A stretch of DNA of 64,000 nt, taken from positions 7,837,198 through 7,901,197 of the forward strand of contig BCIX01000001.1 in NCBI GenBank assembly GCA_001600095.1, read 5' to 3'. Below are positions 45,722-56,210 of the stretch, piece after piece (position 1 is the stretch's first letter; each line of letters opens with the position of its first letter). Position numbers and translations under genes: made by a program. The notes below the pieces were generated by a model. The model made no database searches, was not told the DNA's origin, and saw only the letters and a list, made by a program, of their open reading frames with translations. This stretch comes from Bullera alba. Taxonomy: Eukaryota; Basidiomycota; Tremellomycetes; Tremellales; Bulleraceae.

Positions 45722-47502
45722 ATGTCATCTTTTGACCGATCCCTTCGTCCACTGTCATCTTCATCTCGATGCAACACTCTCGCCCGCTGTCTGACTCCTT
45801 CTAAGATGGGCAGGGTGCGGGCTGATCAGCTACCGGTATCCGACAGACTCGGTCGACAAGGGTACCCAGACGGGATGGGGAACTTGAGGATACGCTCACA
45901 ACGGACATTGCACCCTTTCAACCCGACTCACCTGGACTTTGAGTATTGCAAAGGCGTATCACCTTCTGGAGAGTCTGGACTGGAGCAGGGTGGAGGATCA
46001 ACTGCTCTTGGGGGGAGTTGGCAATCCCGCCGTCATCGGAAAGGGAGGTACATCCTCCGCCCATCCCACTTCCCCCTGCAATCCAGCTCGAAGGGGGGAT
46101 GCGATGGGCACGGCCTCAGAACCAGCACTGACGAAGCCGGAGTCGGGTTGCTACATCTGCGAGTCAAACATCCAAGCTCTACGCTCGCCCCGCAACTAAG
46201 ATTGGACGTCACGTTCTGGATCGCCCTGCTCTTCACCCTCGGCTCCATCGTCTGGGTGATCAATGGTGAGGTCTAAAGCCAGCGTTGCTGACAAGCAGGG
46301 TTCCTCGTGTTCATACCCCTTCTTCATCCCGCGACGGGGGGTGAGTCGATGGTCAGGACGGCGACCGCGATGGCGTTTGTCGGGGGGAGCATATTCGAGG
46401 TCGGGTCGTATCTCATGGTCGTGGAGGCTCTCCAGCGGTGAGCACTGAGTCCCAGTACTTTCACCTCAGAATCCTTACGAGGGCTACCCTTGAGCTTCCA
46501 GCGCTCAGTCTGATATCTCGACTTAGAGGCCGAGAGACCGATCTCAAGGCGGTCATCAGCAAGGGTCCGTCTTTCACCTTGCAGCATCATCCACATGATG
46601 CCAAGCTTACTGGTGAAGGGAACGACGGGCATCCTTCCGGTGCACACCACGGAGATAGCAAGAACTACGGGCACGCTCGGATGAGCTGGGGTATATGGCA
46701 TAAACCGCTCTGGCGGGATCTTGGCTATTTGGCAGTACGCTCCCAGTTCCCTCTCAGCTTTCCAGCTCGCTCGAGCTGACATCGCCTCGTAGGCCGTGGT
46801 GCAGCTCGCTGCCGCGACAATCTTTTGGATTCCAACACTGTGAGTCGCCGGTCCACCGGCCGCTGGCTACTGAATACACGCACGCCTTCTACAGCCCCGA
46901 TCGTCACACTGCTGACGCAGGCTGTAGGACTGGCCTACCGGGGGTTATACCCGGTCTCACGGAGGGTTCCGGCTCGAAAGCTATTATCGACGTGTTCTAC
47001 TGGACCCCGCAGGGCGAGTTCCTCGGAGAGGCATCTCAGTATCTCACGGCTCGCTGACGCTCGCTCGCTCGTAGTGGTTGGAGGAACTGGATTCATCCTG
47101 TCGGCGGGGATACTCACCCTCGAGGTCCAGAGGCGGTGGTACCTCCCCGCTCTGACCGACATCGGGTGGCACAGTGAGTCTCTCTCTCGTCGATCCTTCA
47201 GCCCCTCCTGCGACAGCTCTAGTCCCACACATCCAAGTGAGCTCAGAGAACCAAGTTGACCACTTTTAGTCGGCGTGTGGAACCTCGTCGGAGCGGTGGG
47301 CTTCACTTTGTGCGGCGGGTTCGGGTACTCGCCCGTCAGCGGGGCGATATATGAATCGGCCTGTTCGACATACTGGGGCAGCTGGGCTTTCCTCCTCGGC
47401 AGCTCTATACAGCTGTATGAGGCGATATGGCGGGAGGCCCCGGCGCCCGAGTCGGGAGGAAGACGATGGCGGGGGGACATGAGCGAGATGTACCGTATGT
47501 GA
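45722..47502 (+). CDS. Fungal multi-span membrane protein with two compensating frameshifts
   Basis: From ATG 45722 (ATG 45806 is an in-frame alternative) the protein reads LHPFNPTHLDFEYC. The homologous continuation KAYHLLESLDWSRVEDQLLL, GVGNPAVIGK and GCYICESNIQALRSP lies in the next frame (about 45951-46191). The original frame then resumes with QLRLDVTFWIALLFTLGSIV. Later TM segments are GFLVFIPLLHPATGG, TATAMAFVGGSIFEVGSYLM, VVQLAAATIFWIPTL, VVGGTGFILSAGILTLEVQ, GVWNLVGAVGFTLCGGFGYS and YWGSWAFLLGSSIQLYEAIW. This resembles a conserved uncharacterised fungal integral membrane protein. One intron (about 47024-47073) has a GC donor (GCGAGT). The extra A near 45950 and two extra bases near 46193 keep the overall frame open but scramble about 80 residues, so either the assembly is wrong or the allele is altered. 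No function assigned. Confidence 0.7.
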
Positions 47503-47691
47503 TGTATCGTGCCTCTCTGCAGGCACGAAATGCAGTGTACGCCACAAAGTCCCAATACATCATGATACTGATCTCAACAAGTCACAACCAAGGTCCACCA
47601 CATCTCAAAGTCTCATTCTACCCTCATCACGTTCATCCCGGCTCATCGCGGGACAATGGTCATAAGCGGTCACCATGGTCGACGACAGCCT

Positions 47692-49289
47692 TCAGTATTG
47701 CTCTAATCAAGACGAGTCAGTCACAGAATCACAGCTGCACTAGGCCACCACTCACCATCGCAGTCTGGACACCAGTGCAAGTCGTCTTCCTGCATCTCCG
47801 ACTCCATCACCCACTTCACCTCATGTACCTTGGCGAGGATCTCTGATCGAGAGGCCCATGTCCAGTCACTCGAAACTTCGACCAAAATACCCTCCACCCT
47901 TTCCTTCAGCTTCACCAGCTGTTCTTTCGACTCTGGACACACTTTGGACAGTGGCCTGAAAATGGTGATCGGTCCCGGGCGGGGTGCGCGTCGGAGCGGA
48001 CTGCAGAGTACCAGGATGAACTCTGCAATCTGGTGAGCTCTTTGACCCAAAGTGTGGCTCTCGCAATTACCAGCTGTCGAAGCGGTGCTGTGGATAAATG
48101 ACAGGTTGTATTGACAGTCCGTCTGCCCAGACTGTGGGGGCATGACGTATCTCGCATTGACGTTGTGATAAGTGATGGCCTTGGCATTGATACAGTGCTT
48201 CGGGGTACGACCACCCAACATTGATCGAATGCCTTGTCTCGCCGCCCTGTCGACCGCTTCACGGACCTGGACGCGTGACCCGCGAAGGGATACTCCCTCG
48301 ACCGAGCGATCTTCCTTCGGGATGGAGATACACAGCTGATGGGGTGGGCAGAGAAGGGCCAATGCGATTTCGTGGGGTTCGAACGCGGGCAGGGGATTAC
48401 CATGGTCGGTGGGACCCAGTATGGATCGAGCGGTGTATTCTTCGGTAAGGTGCATACTCTCGAGTCCAGACAGGAGGTGCTGCCTGCATGTCCAGAACAG
48501 TGACTCGTTTACCGTGCATGCTGTCTTGGACGAGTCGAGAGATCCGAAAGAGACCAGCTCCAAGTGTTTGATCAAGCTGAAGAACCACCTGAGGCGGACG
48601 TAGGGAGGGAGGTCCAGCGGTTGCCGCCAATTCGCTACCACCTGCTTGATGACCTCAGCCGGCGGGTGGATCTCGGATCTCGAAACGGCCTCGAAGAGAC
48701 CGAACAACTTGTCCCAGCTATGCTCAGTGAGTCGGATTCTAGCGTAGAGGATCGGCGTGATGAGGTAATAGGAGCTTCGGCAGAGGGACTGCAGGGAGGC
48801 GATGGTGCGTGAAGCCCAGTCAAGTTGGAGGCACTGGGCGATGATGGGTATAATGTCGATGGGGAATGAGCTGTGGGTGGTTATCGACTCCGGATGGAAG
48901 AATCGAGGGGTGGCGAGGTGGCAGTATCTCAGCCGTTTGGCGGGAGGAAGAGGCTCATAATTCGAATTGAGGTTGTGGTCGCAGCTGACAAAGGGTCAGT
49001 GTTGGTTGATGATAGCTGCAATCTTGGCCGTGATAAAGCAGCCCGGCGGAACTTACAACTAGGTCGTATCAGCTTGTACGAAAGGTCGCAGTCCTATTGG
49101 TATTGATACATACTGGCAGAAGGCTAGCGAATCGAGTCAGCTGGGTCACACCCATCGGGAGACATAGAAGTAGCTGTTCACTCACCGAGATCGAGGAGAA
49201 CTCAGGGCAGGGGAGAAACAGCTGAACGGCTCTGTTTCGTCCTGCTGGGACACGAAACGCGGGCGAACGAGCTTGGGATCGATAGACAT
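47692..49289 (-). CDS. F-box-like CxxC-tail protein, paralogue A
   Basis: Exons 49186-49289, 49114-49123 (10 nt), 49057-49058 (2 nt, TT), 47756-48984 and 47692-47702 (11 nt). The long exon opens with CDHNLNSNYEPLPP, then an F-box-like stretch FPIDIIPIIAQCLQ and SLQSLCRSSYYLITPILYAR, then HSWDKLFGLFEAV, YVRLRWFFSLIKHLELVSFG, SMHLTEEYTARS, LLCPPHQLCISIPKED, NAKAITYHNVNARYVMPPQS, PGPITIFRPLSKV and a final CPDCDEQY. It shares all blocks with the paralogues at 54.2, 56.2, 58.3, 60.2 and 62.4 kb. No breaks are seen. An F-box role (SCF adaptor) is inferred from the N-terminal helices only; the tail Cys pair could bind metal. It converges with the membrane-protein gene 189 bases away. Confidence 0.75.
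49057..49123 (-). other. Micro-exon pair of paralogue A (10 nt and 2 nt)
   Basis: 10-nt exon 49114-49123 (CCTTCTGCCA on the minus strand) and 2-nt exon 49057-49058 (TT), separated by a 55-base intron with GTATGT donor, CTGATAC branch-like site and CTAG acceptor. Phase 2 enters and phase 2 leaves. Confidence 0.6.
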
Positions 49290-49959
49290 CAGAGAGAGGG
49301 TATGATCTAGACAAGGTAATGATGATGGGTTGTGGACAGAAACAAGATGTACTCGAGGTGTGCTCGAGGTAGCCTGCTGCCTGGTAGAGAGCTCGGCTAA
49401 CCCGACAACCGATCCGCACCACCGAATCGGGATTAGGAAATTTGGTAATGCCAAAAAGCTCTCATTTGATTTGAACCCCTTGAGCCGCTGAAATTTGTAA
49501 TCGTCAAGATTGAATTCCTAATCCAGAGACCGACCATGTGCACAGACCTACTTGAGCAAGGACGATGACGCCCCAGCAGAACATGTACACCATCAAGCAC
49601 TGGCCCATGTCTTCGGAGGATTCAGCTGTATATTGCAAGCACGCTACGCACCGAATCGTACTCGTAGCAGAACAGCGTTTGATGGAGATTGCGAGTCATT
49701 AACAACCAGATATACAGTGAAGCCGCCTAACCTACCTGGAAGATAGCGTACGCCGCTGATCTAGGGTCGTCGAGCTTAGGTCACACTGCGAGTATGACGG
49801 GTCTCTGGTCGCGCTGCGACATTCCCAGGTTGTCATTGCCATAGCAGAAGGATACATCACCGCACAGTACCCAAAAACAAAGCAAGCGGACACGCAGCAC
49901 CCAAAGTCGAAGATTTCGTATTACACTCTTCTCCCAGATCCACTTCCTCTCGAGCCATA
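49290..49959. promoter_or_regulatory. Upstream region of paralogue A with shared ATTCCTAAT motif
   Basis: Contains GATTAGGAAA at 49431-49440 and GAATTCCTAATCC at 49512-49524, motifs also found upstream of the paralogues at 58.3 and 62.4 kb. No gene seen. Confidence 0.5.
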
Positions 49960-52700
49960 TCACACACACATCCAGTAGTACGAGCCGTCAGTCGGGTCTT
50001 GCGGTATCTCTGGTGTCTCTGGGATCTCTGGCTGACCATCAGGTGCTACACGTGTCAGTCAATAGCAATCATGATTATGTCTCACAGTCAGGAGCTGAAT
50101 GGTCAGCTCCGGCTCGTCTCCGTGTTGAACTCACTATCGGGTGTATCGGGACTATCACCGTACATCTTCGTCCAGGTACAAGTAGACGTCGAATGCGAGG
50201 GGCTTGGTTGTGCGATAGGAGTTGTCAAAGTGGGCAAAGAGCCTCCTTCGCCCGGCAAGATACTCTGAGGCGGGATTGATCCATCGGCGCAGAGGTAGTA
50301 GTAGCCACCCTGAGCGGGGTCAGCGAGATATTTCACGGCGCTCGGGTCACACACAGGGTAGTCCTTGATCTCTGGGATCTCCGGTTGTCCATCGGGCGCT
50401 TCTTTGGATCAGTAAAGGTTACGGATTGCTTTCTCGGAGTACCGACAATCAGGAGCTACGCGTGGTTAATTATGGATCTCAACGGATGAAGGACACGTTG
50501 CACTTACTATCTGGACTATCACCGTAATGCTTTACCAGCTCGCAGACTGGGGTAGGGGTGGGAGATGGTTGAGGGTTTTGCGGTACCGACACAGTTGGTG
50601 ATGACGAAGGCGAAGGTGATAGCGATGGTGATGCCGAGGGTGAAGGTTCAGGGGAGGGCGAAGGACTGGGCGAAGGAGCGGAGGATGAAACCGCCGTTGA
50701 GCTCGATGGCGAAGGGGAAATTGATGGAGACGCCTGCGTCGCCGAGGGCGAAGGCTGTGAAGTAGACGACGATAGCGATGGAGAAGGCGACAATGAAGAG
50801 GAGGATGGAGCGAGTGAAGAGCTAGGGTCTGGTGACGGCTGGAAGCTCGAAGGTGAAGATGTCATAGATGAGATAGCCGACGAAGATGTAGACAGCGAGG
50901 AGGACTCAGCAGAAGACGTCGAGCTCGAGGCTGCTGAGGAGGGTGCTTGCGATGATGAAGATGTTGATGGTGATGGCGACGGCGAAAGAGAAGATGACGA
51001 CGAAGGTGAGGCAGAGGGAGATGGTGAGGCAGAGGGAGATGGCGATGGTGAGGGAGAAAGTGATGGCGAGGGAGAGAACGATGGCGAGGGAGAGAGCGAT
51101 GGCGAGGGAGAAAGCGATGACGAAGGAGAAAGCGATGGCGAAGGAGAGATTGATGACGAAGGAGTGGCTGACGGCGAAGGAGTGGGTGACGGGGAAAGAG
51201 AAGGCGGCGGTGAAGCCGAGGGCGATGGCGAAAGAGAAGGTGAGGGTGACGGTGATGGCGAAGGAGAAGGAGAGGGCTCCGGTTCCGGTTCCTCCTCGAG
51301 ATCACCCGCACCTTCGAAGAAGATCTCCCCGTAGTACTGACCTGGTCCGCAGTCAGGCTCCATGAGGATCATGGCCTGTCGGGAGATACACAGGATCTCG
51401 TAGAAGTCGCTCAAAGCCTGAGACACTTGGCAAGAGTCAAGGAAGACTGATCTCTCTTGGGCGGTGAACAGTCCCTCTGGTAGGGCATCCTAAGCTGTAT
51501 CAGACATGTTCAGTCGACGCACTCACGAGATCTGCCTGAGTGAGGTTACAGATGTACTTCGGTTTAGAACAGATGTTGACATCGAAAGAATTGATACTAA
51601 GAGCGATGAGCGACGAGCTGCTGGAGTCGCAACTCACAAGTCTCGGCAGGCATTGTCGCTTCTTCGGACAGGCTTTGCCGGCGCCGTGATCGAACTTCGA
51701 GCGGAGATCGCAGTGAAGCCCTGTGAACGCGATCTGATATCCTCAGCCACGCGTCCGATGGTGTCGGGTGGGTATCCGTAGCTCAAAGATCGTCGTTCGG
51801 GGAATAAGTCGCACAAGTTATTCTTGAAGAGGGAGGTTCCAATCGAGCAAACCATTCCGATGGCAGAGAGAGAGTCTGCAAAATTACAGTAAGTGCCGTA
51901 GCCAGGGACAGCACTAGTAGCGAGCTTCTTGAAGATCAGGCCGACCTTCTTGTAACTGAAATATCGTGCCGCTAGAACCTTGGTGGTGGTGAGGAAGCCG
52001 AGGATTTGTAAAGCTCTGGTGTGAAAGGCCACATCGCCATCAATGCCGTAGGCTTGTTTTTCGGCAGCGATCTTGAGATCCTCCATGACGGCTAGAGCGG
52101 TGCTTGCGATTCCGTCACCGAATCCTGGACAAACGATGCCCATCCATCCACCAGTCTCGCCAATGAGGCTGCATATCTTTTCCATGTCGGCGACAGTGGC
52201 CTGACACTTGTCTCTGAGGCCGGTGAGACTGACGCAAGCGGTGAGTTCGCTACCGTCGACATTGCTCGTGGCGGTTCGGATAGAAGGTGGGCAGACGTCT
52301 TCACCATAAGACGAGGGTAGTTGAAATCGCCAAGCTCCGATCGGGTTGGCGAAATCCCTGGCGAAGGCCACACGGCCGTAGAAGTCGCCCGTCTCCTGGT
52401 ATGGTGTCAGCGAATACACGGAGACATCGAAGAAGAATAGTGCACGTTAGACTTACTGCATTATACGTGCACGCGGACTCTGCCCTTGCACCATCGTAAC
52501 TGGACATTGTCAGTTTGATCATTGTCTCGACCGACTCACATGCATGCGACGATCCAACCAGAGAAGGTATTGTAGACTTCTGCTCGTTTGTTGAAGGTGA
52601 GGTCGGTGTAGACAGGTGCTTGCCAGGAGGGAGGGCATATCCCGCATTGGTCGGCCAAGACAGGTACTATGGTGGCTAGAAGCAGGATGAAGGTCAACAT
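49960..52700 (-). CDS. Secreted protein with long Ser-Pro stalk and repeated DSPD/DGQPEIPE module
   Basis: Starts MLTFILLLATIVPVLADQC, a signal peptide, then a Cys-containing domain of about 300 residues (QCGICPPSWQAPVYTDL, GWMGIVCPGFGDGIAS, YGTYCNFADSLSAIGMVCSI). Short exons follow (NSFDVNICSKPKYICNLTQA, DALPEGLFTAQERSVF, EPDCGPGQYYGEIFFEG). An uninterrupted Ser/Pro region of about 240 residues (SPSPSPSLSPSPSA-like) comes next, then VCELVKHYGDSPD. The last two exons are related: both carry YGDSPD at an exon end followed by APDGQPEIPE or TPDGQPEIPE, and each has a Tyr-rich Cys motif (GGYYYLCADGS, DGSYYWMCV). Stop TGA 49960-49962. This looks like a cell-wall or secreted adhesin-type protein with an O-glycosylated stalk; no catalytic domain is recognised. 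The donor/acceptor choice before APDGQPEIPE is uncertain. Confidence 0.75.
50560..51295. repeat. Minisatellite encoding the Ser-Pro stalk
   Basis: Degenerate 6-, 12- and 18-base units such as GGCGAAGGAGAAAGCGAT (plus strand) over about 730 bases, read on the minus strand as Ser-Pro-x repeats. Probably variable in length between strains. Confidence 0.8.
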
Positions 52701-54200
52701 GGTGTGGCTGTGACGAGTGATGGACTGTGCCTCGCTCACAATCCTTGTCGTCCTATATGTAGACAGAATGTTCTCTGCGATTCTGGCTCCTGTGGCTTGT
52801 TCCGAGTGTTCTGATAGAAGTCGTACACTTGTGCTGGACAGATTTCTTGGCAGGCACGTACGAGTACCTATGATCGCCCGAGCTGAGATCCTTCCGTGCA
52901 TGCAGATCTGGTCTCGGATGACTGCATGCGTGAAACCATGGCGAGCAGATCGGGAGCGAGTAGGTCGCGAGGTGGCGTTTTGAGTCTTATCACATGATTG
53001 CGAGGTCGTTCGGGCCCGGGTACGTCCCGGGTTCCCAGTCGCTGATCGCTGACTCATTCTGCGCCAGGTCATTTCGGAATTCGGAACCAGATCGCACTTA
53101 CTGTCGACAGAGCGTCCTAGCAGAGTTTAAGTCATCTGAGGAGACGGCTCATTAGGACTAATTAAGACTGTCCTGCGGGTAGTCGTCTGCCAAGTTCCCT
53201 CTGCGACGCCTCTCTACTGCTGAGAGTTCCAAGCAGCTTCCGCCTCCTATCGATGTCAGGCACACGACTATATTGATCATGGCGTCGCACTCTTTTCCCC
53301 GCCTAGCTTGCTCACCTTGACGGAGCCATGAGAGGCCGTCGACCCGGAGTGTGTGTTGCTTACCGCTCGTCGCCCTTCTCAAGCTTACCCCTGTTTACCC
53401 TCGACCTTCGGTTTCAATTAAGTACCTTTATGACTCGCTGATGGTCGTCGTCATCTGGGAAATCAAACCCGACGCGGGGAGGGAATAACTCCGCTGGCGT
53501 AAGCAACATGTGCATGTTGTGGTCTAGGCCTGGCACCATCATACACGACTCCATGAGCACCCAGACCGGCCTGAGACGTCCTCTAAAGTCTAACGTCCCT
53601 CAAACCTCCGAACTCTTGGCGGGATTGAAGGAGATAGTTCCGGGGATCCAGTAAGTGCGTGAAGACGCCAGGAGACACCTGAAGACACCTGCCTCGGGCT
53701 GGCATGCCGGGACCGGTATCGGAGAGGGAGAGCGAGAGCGAGAGGGAGATGGTGGGAAGGTGCAAGGAGACACCCACGTCAAACCAAAGTGGGAAATGGG
53801 TTATGGGAAACACGGAAGCGCGGAAGCAAACAAGGTCACATCACCCGCGCCGACTGGAAGATATCGGTGGTTGCGGGTCACGACACTGAGGCTTGGGCTA
53901 CCGGACTCAATAGGACCGGCCATCTAGTACCATGATTGCTTCGAGGACTGAGTGTGTGGACTGGACTCATGGTACTGATTGTCATAGGGTATCAGTCCCG
54001 ACATATCCACTAATGCCAGAGAGAATCAGCATATAATGTAACAATGAGGCCTACAGACACGTCTTAGGCATCCGTCTACCCAGTCAATCTCGAGACCGGA
54101 CTTCGCCCATGGCCTCAAACTACAGCGGATTGGAATGCACTCTCATCGTAGACCTCGTCTCATCTGTCCGGACCCATCGCTGGCCGCAACGTGCTCGAAT
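52701..54200. other. Intergenic region (1.5 kb)
   Basis: Promoter side of the Ser-Pro protein and 3' side of the next paralogue. A purine-rich GAGAGCGAGAGCGAGAG run lies at about 53722-53756. ORFs here show no domain. No gene is called. Confidence 0.5.
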
Positions 54201-55778
54201 CTAGTACGGCTCTACTCGCGGGCATCAGCATCACGAACCATAAGCCGGAGTCCGCCAGCACCCACCATCGCAGACGTCACAAATGCCATCTTCCCCGAAC
54301 CAGGATTTCCGGATCTCAGACTCCAGTTGCCAGTCCGACTCGTGAAAAGCGCCGCATAAATAATTGATTTTGGGGTCGAAAATCCACAGCGCGTCGTCGG
54401 GCTCGATATTCTCCTCATTCTCGTCCTTGTGAGCTTCGTCATAAAGTTCCTCCAGTATACCCCACACTCGCTCCCGGACTAGGTAGAGTTGGTGTTCCGA
54501 GTCTGAGCTCACTTTGGAGAGTGGCCTAAGGATGGCTAGCTCCTGAGGATCCAAGTGCGGCAGCTGCCATATGGACTCGGCTATCTGTTGAGCTCTGTGA
54601 TCCATAGTGATATTTTGACAGTCGACATTGGTCAAGACGGTGTCGTGGGGGATGAAGCAGAAGGCGTACTGGCATGGTCCTTCAGTGTATGGCGGTATTA
54701 TGAACCTCCGGTTCACATTGTGGTAGGTCACCGCGGTTGCATTGACTTGTTGGGGTCGAACACCACCGAGCATCGAGCGAACTCCAGCTTTCAGAGCCCT
54801 CTCGACGTCGGAGGGGGTAGCCAATTCCTTGGGGGTAATGAGTTCGGCATAGTGGTCGTCTTTGGGAACATGTATGCACATCCTGTGTGGCGCGCATAGT
54901 GGTGCCAGTACAGCCTCTTGGTCGGTGGAACGGCAGTTTTGACTGTCATCGTTGTCGAGCGGACCAAATGACCGGGCGGTGTATACCTCGGTGATGTGCA
55001 TCGTCTGTAGGGCCGATAGGAGGAATTCCGAATGTGACTCCGATAGCGACTTGCCGATGGCGGACGCGGCCTTGGTATACTGGAGGGAACCAAGTGCGAC
55101 CAGCTCCAAGTGTTTGATAAGACTGAACAGCCACCTGAGGCGGATGTAGGCCGGCAGGCCAAGTAGTTGAGGCCCTCGTCGTACCACCTCTTCAATAGAA
55201 GCGTGCGGTGGATCTATCTTTGCTAGCGGTATACCCTCGAACAGGCCAAATAGCTTATTCCAACTATGCTCAGTGATTCGGATTCGGCTGAACAGTATTG
55301 GAGTAATGAGGTAATAGGTCCGTCGGCAGAGTGACTGAAGAGCGGCGAGGGTTGCTGAAGCGCCATCATATTGGAGGTATCTCGTAATGATGGGGATGAT
55401 GTCAATTGGGAAAGAGCTGTACGAGTGGGTGGGTATAGATTCCGGTCTGAGAGGTCGAGGGGTAGCGGGTTGATAGTTCCTCAGTGGTCCGGGTGAGGGA
55501 AGGTACTGGTATACAGTGTCGCAGCCGTGGTCGTAGCTGAGTGGGTCAGTATGGGTTAATTCTGCGCGTTGATCAATCAACCCGGTGAGACTTACGACTG
55601 AATCGTATCAGCATGTCGCTAGAGGTGGTTGTGCTGGCGGTGTCGATACATACTGGCTGGGATCTGCGAGAGATCAGCGTTGAACACAAGAGGAAAGCAG
55701 ATGTCCCACTCACGATAATGGATGTCGAAATGGAAGCTGATGCTCCGCAGAGGACTGACAGTCGACCAGATCAGACAT
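54201..55778 (-). CDS. F-box-like CxxC-tail protein, paralogue B
   Basis: Exons 55714-55778 (MSDLVDCQSSAEHQLPFRHP), 55654-55663 (10 nt), 55596-55597 (2 nt, TC), 54266-55536 and 54201-54211 (11 nt). Joined junctions read ...SSQPS-YDHGCDTV. The long exon has the F-box-like FPIDIIPIITRYLQYDGASA and SLCRRTYYLITPILFSRIRI, then HSWNKLFGLFEGI, YIRLRWLFSLIKHLELVALG, QTMHITEVYTARS, PHRMCIHVPKDD, NATAVTYHNVNRRFIIPP and GICDVCD, finished by EPY-stop. Intact, about 450 residues. Same family and same unusual splicing as the neighbours. Function unknown; F-box adaptor is inference. Confidence 0.78.
55596..55663 (-). other. Micro-exon pair of paralogue B (10 nt and 2 nt)
   Basis: 10-nt exon 55654-55663 (ATCCCAGCCA) and 2-nt exon 55596-55597 (TC), with a 56-base intron between (GTATGT donor, GCTGATAC branch-like, TTCAG acceptor) and a GTAAGT donor right after TC. 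Confidence 0.65.
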
Positions 55779-56210
55779 CGTGAACAAAGACAGATAACGT
55801 GGGGTATGACGGATTCGAGGACAGGAACGTGGGTCAGAGGAGCTGAGAGGAGGAGGCTGACGAGACCAAGCTGACGGGTAAAGCAAAGTTAAGAATTAGG
55901 CGTCAAAAAGCAATCAGAAAGAGCAAGGGTGTGCGGAGGACTCTTCACTCCGGCGGCCTGAACTCGGTTTCCCACGGTACCTCGTCCTGAGGAGGGCACT
56001 GTTGCGCTCGATGTAGCAGCTCTCTGAAGCCTGGACTCTGCAACAGCACTCCAGAGCAGCTTCACACGGCATAGAAAACGAGTCATGCACATGATACGGA
56101 TACATCCCAACACTAAGGCCGGCCACGAACAAGACACTCGGAGCGGCAATCCCCTCTTGAACTCAATCATATCTGACCAGATCCACCGGTGGGCTTTGTT
56201 ATGCTCGCAC
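55779..56210. other. Intergenic spacer between paralogues B and C
   Basis: Promoter side of paralogue B and 3' side of paralogue C. AGAATTAGG near 55890 resembles the shared promoter motif. No gene. Confidence 0.45.

Noticed and set aside
50565..51365. Plus-strand ORFs rich in Lys, Met and Glu opposite the Ser-Pro stalk
   Set aside because: They are antisense readings of the minisatellite; the minus strand continues exons with signal peptide and Cys domains.
55598..55653. Conserved TATGTA...AGTC block upstream of each F-box-like gene read as one ~57-nt exon or poison exon
   Set aside because: It has frame problems in the paralogues (stops in all three frames in A and C), while reading it as an intron (GTATGT ... 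CTGAT ... AG) between a 10-nt and a 2-nt exon gives the right phase in all six genes.
55537..55713. Stwintron (intron within an intron donor) as explanation for the nested splice sites
   Set aside because: The base before the first donor is A, C or G, not consistently the G needed to rebuild GTATGT, and two exonic bases (TC/TT) remain between the introns.
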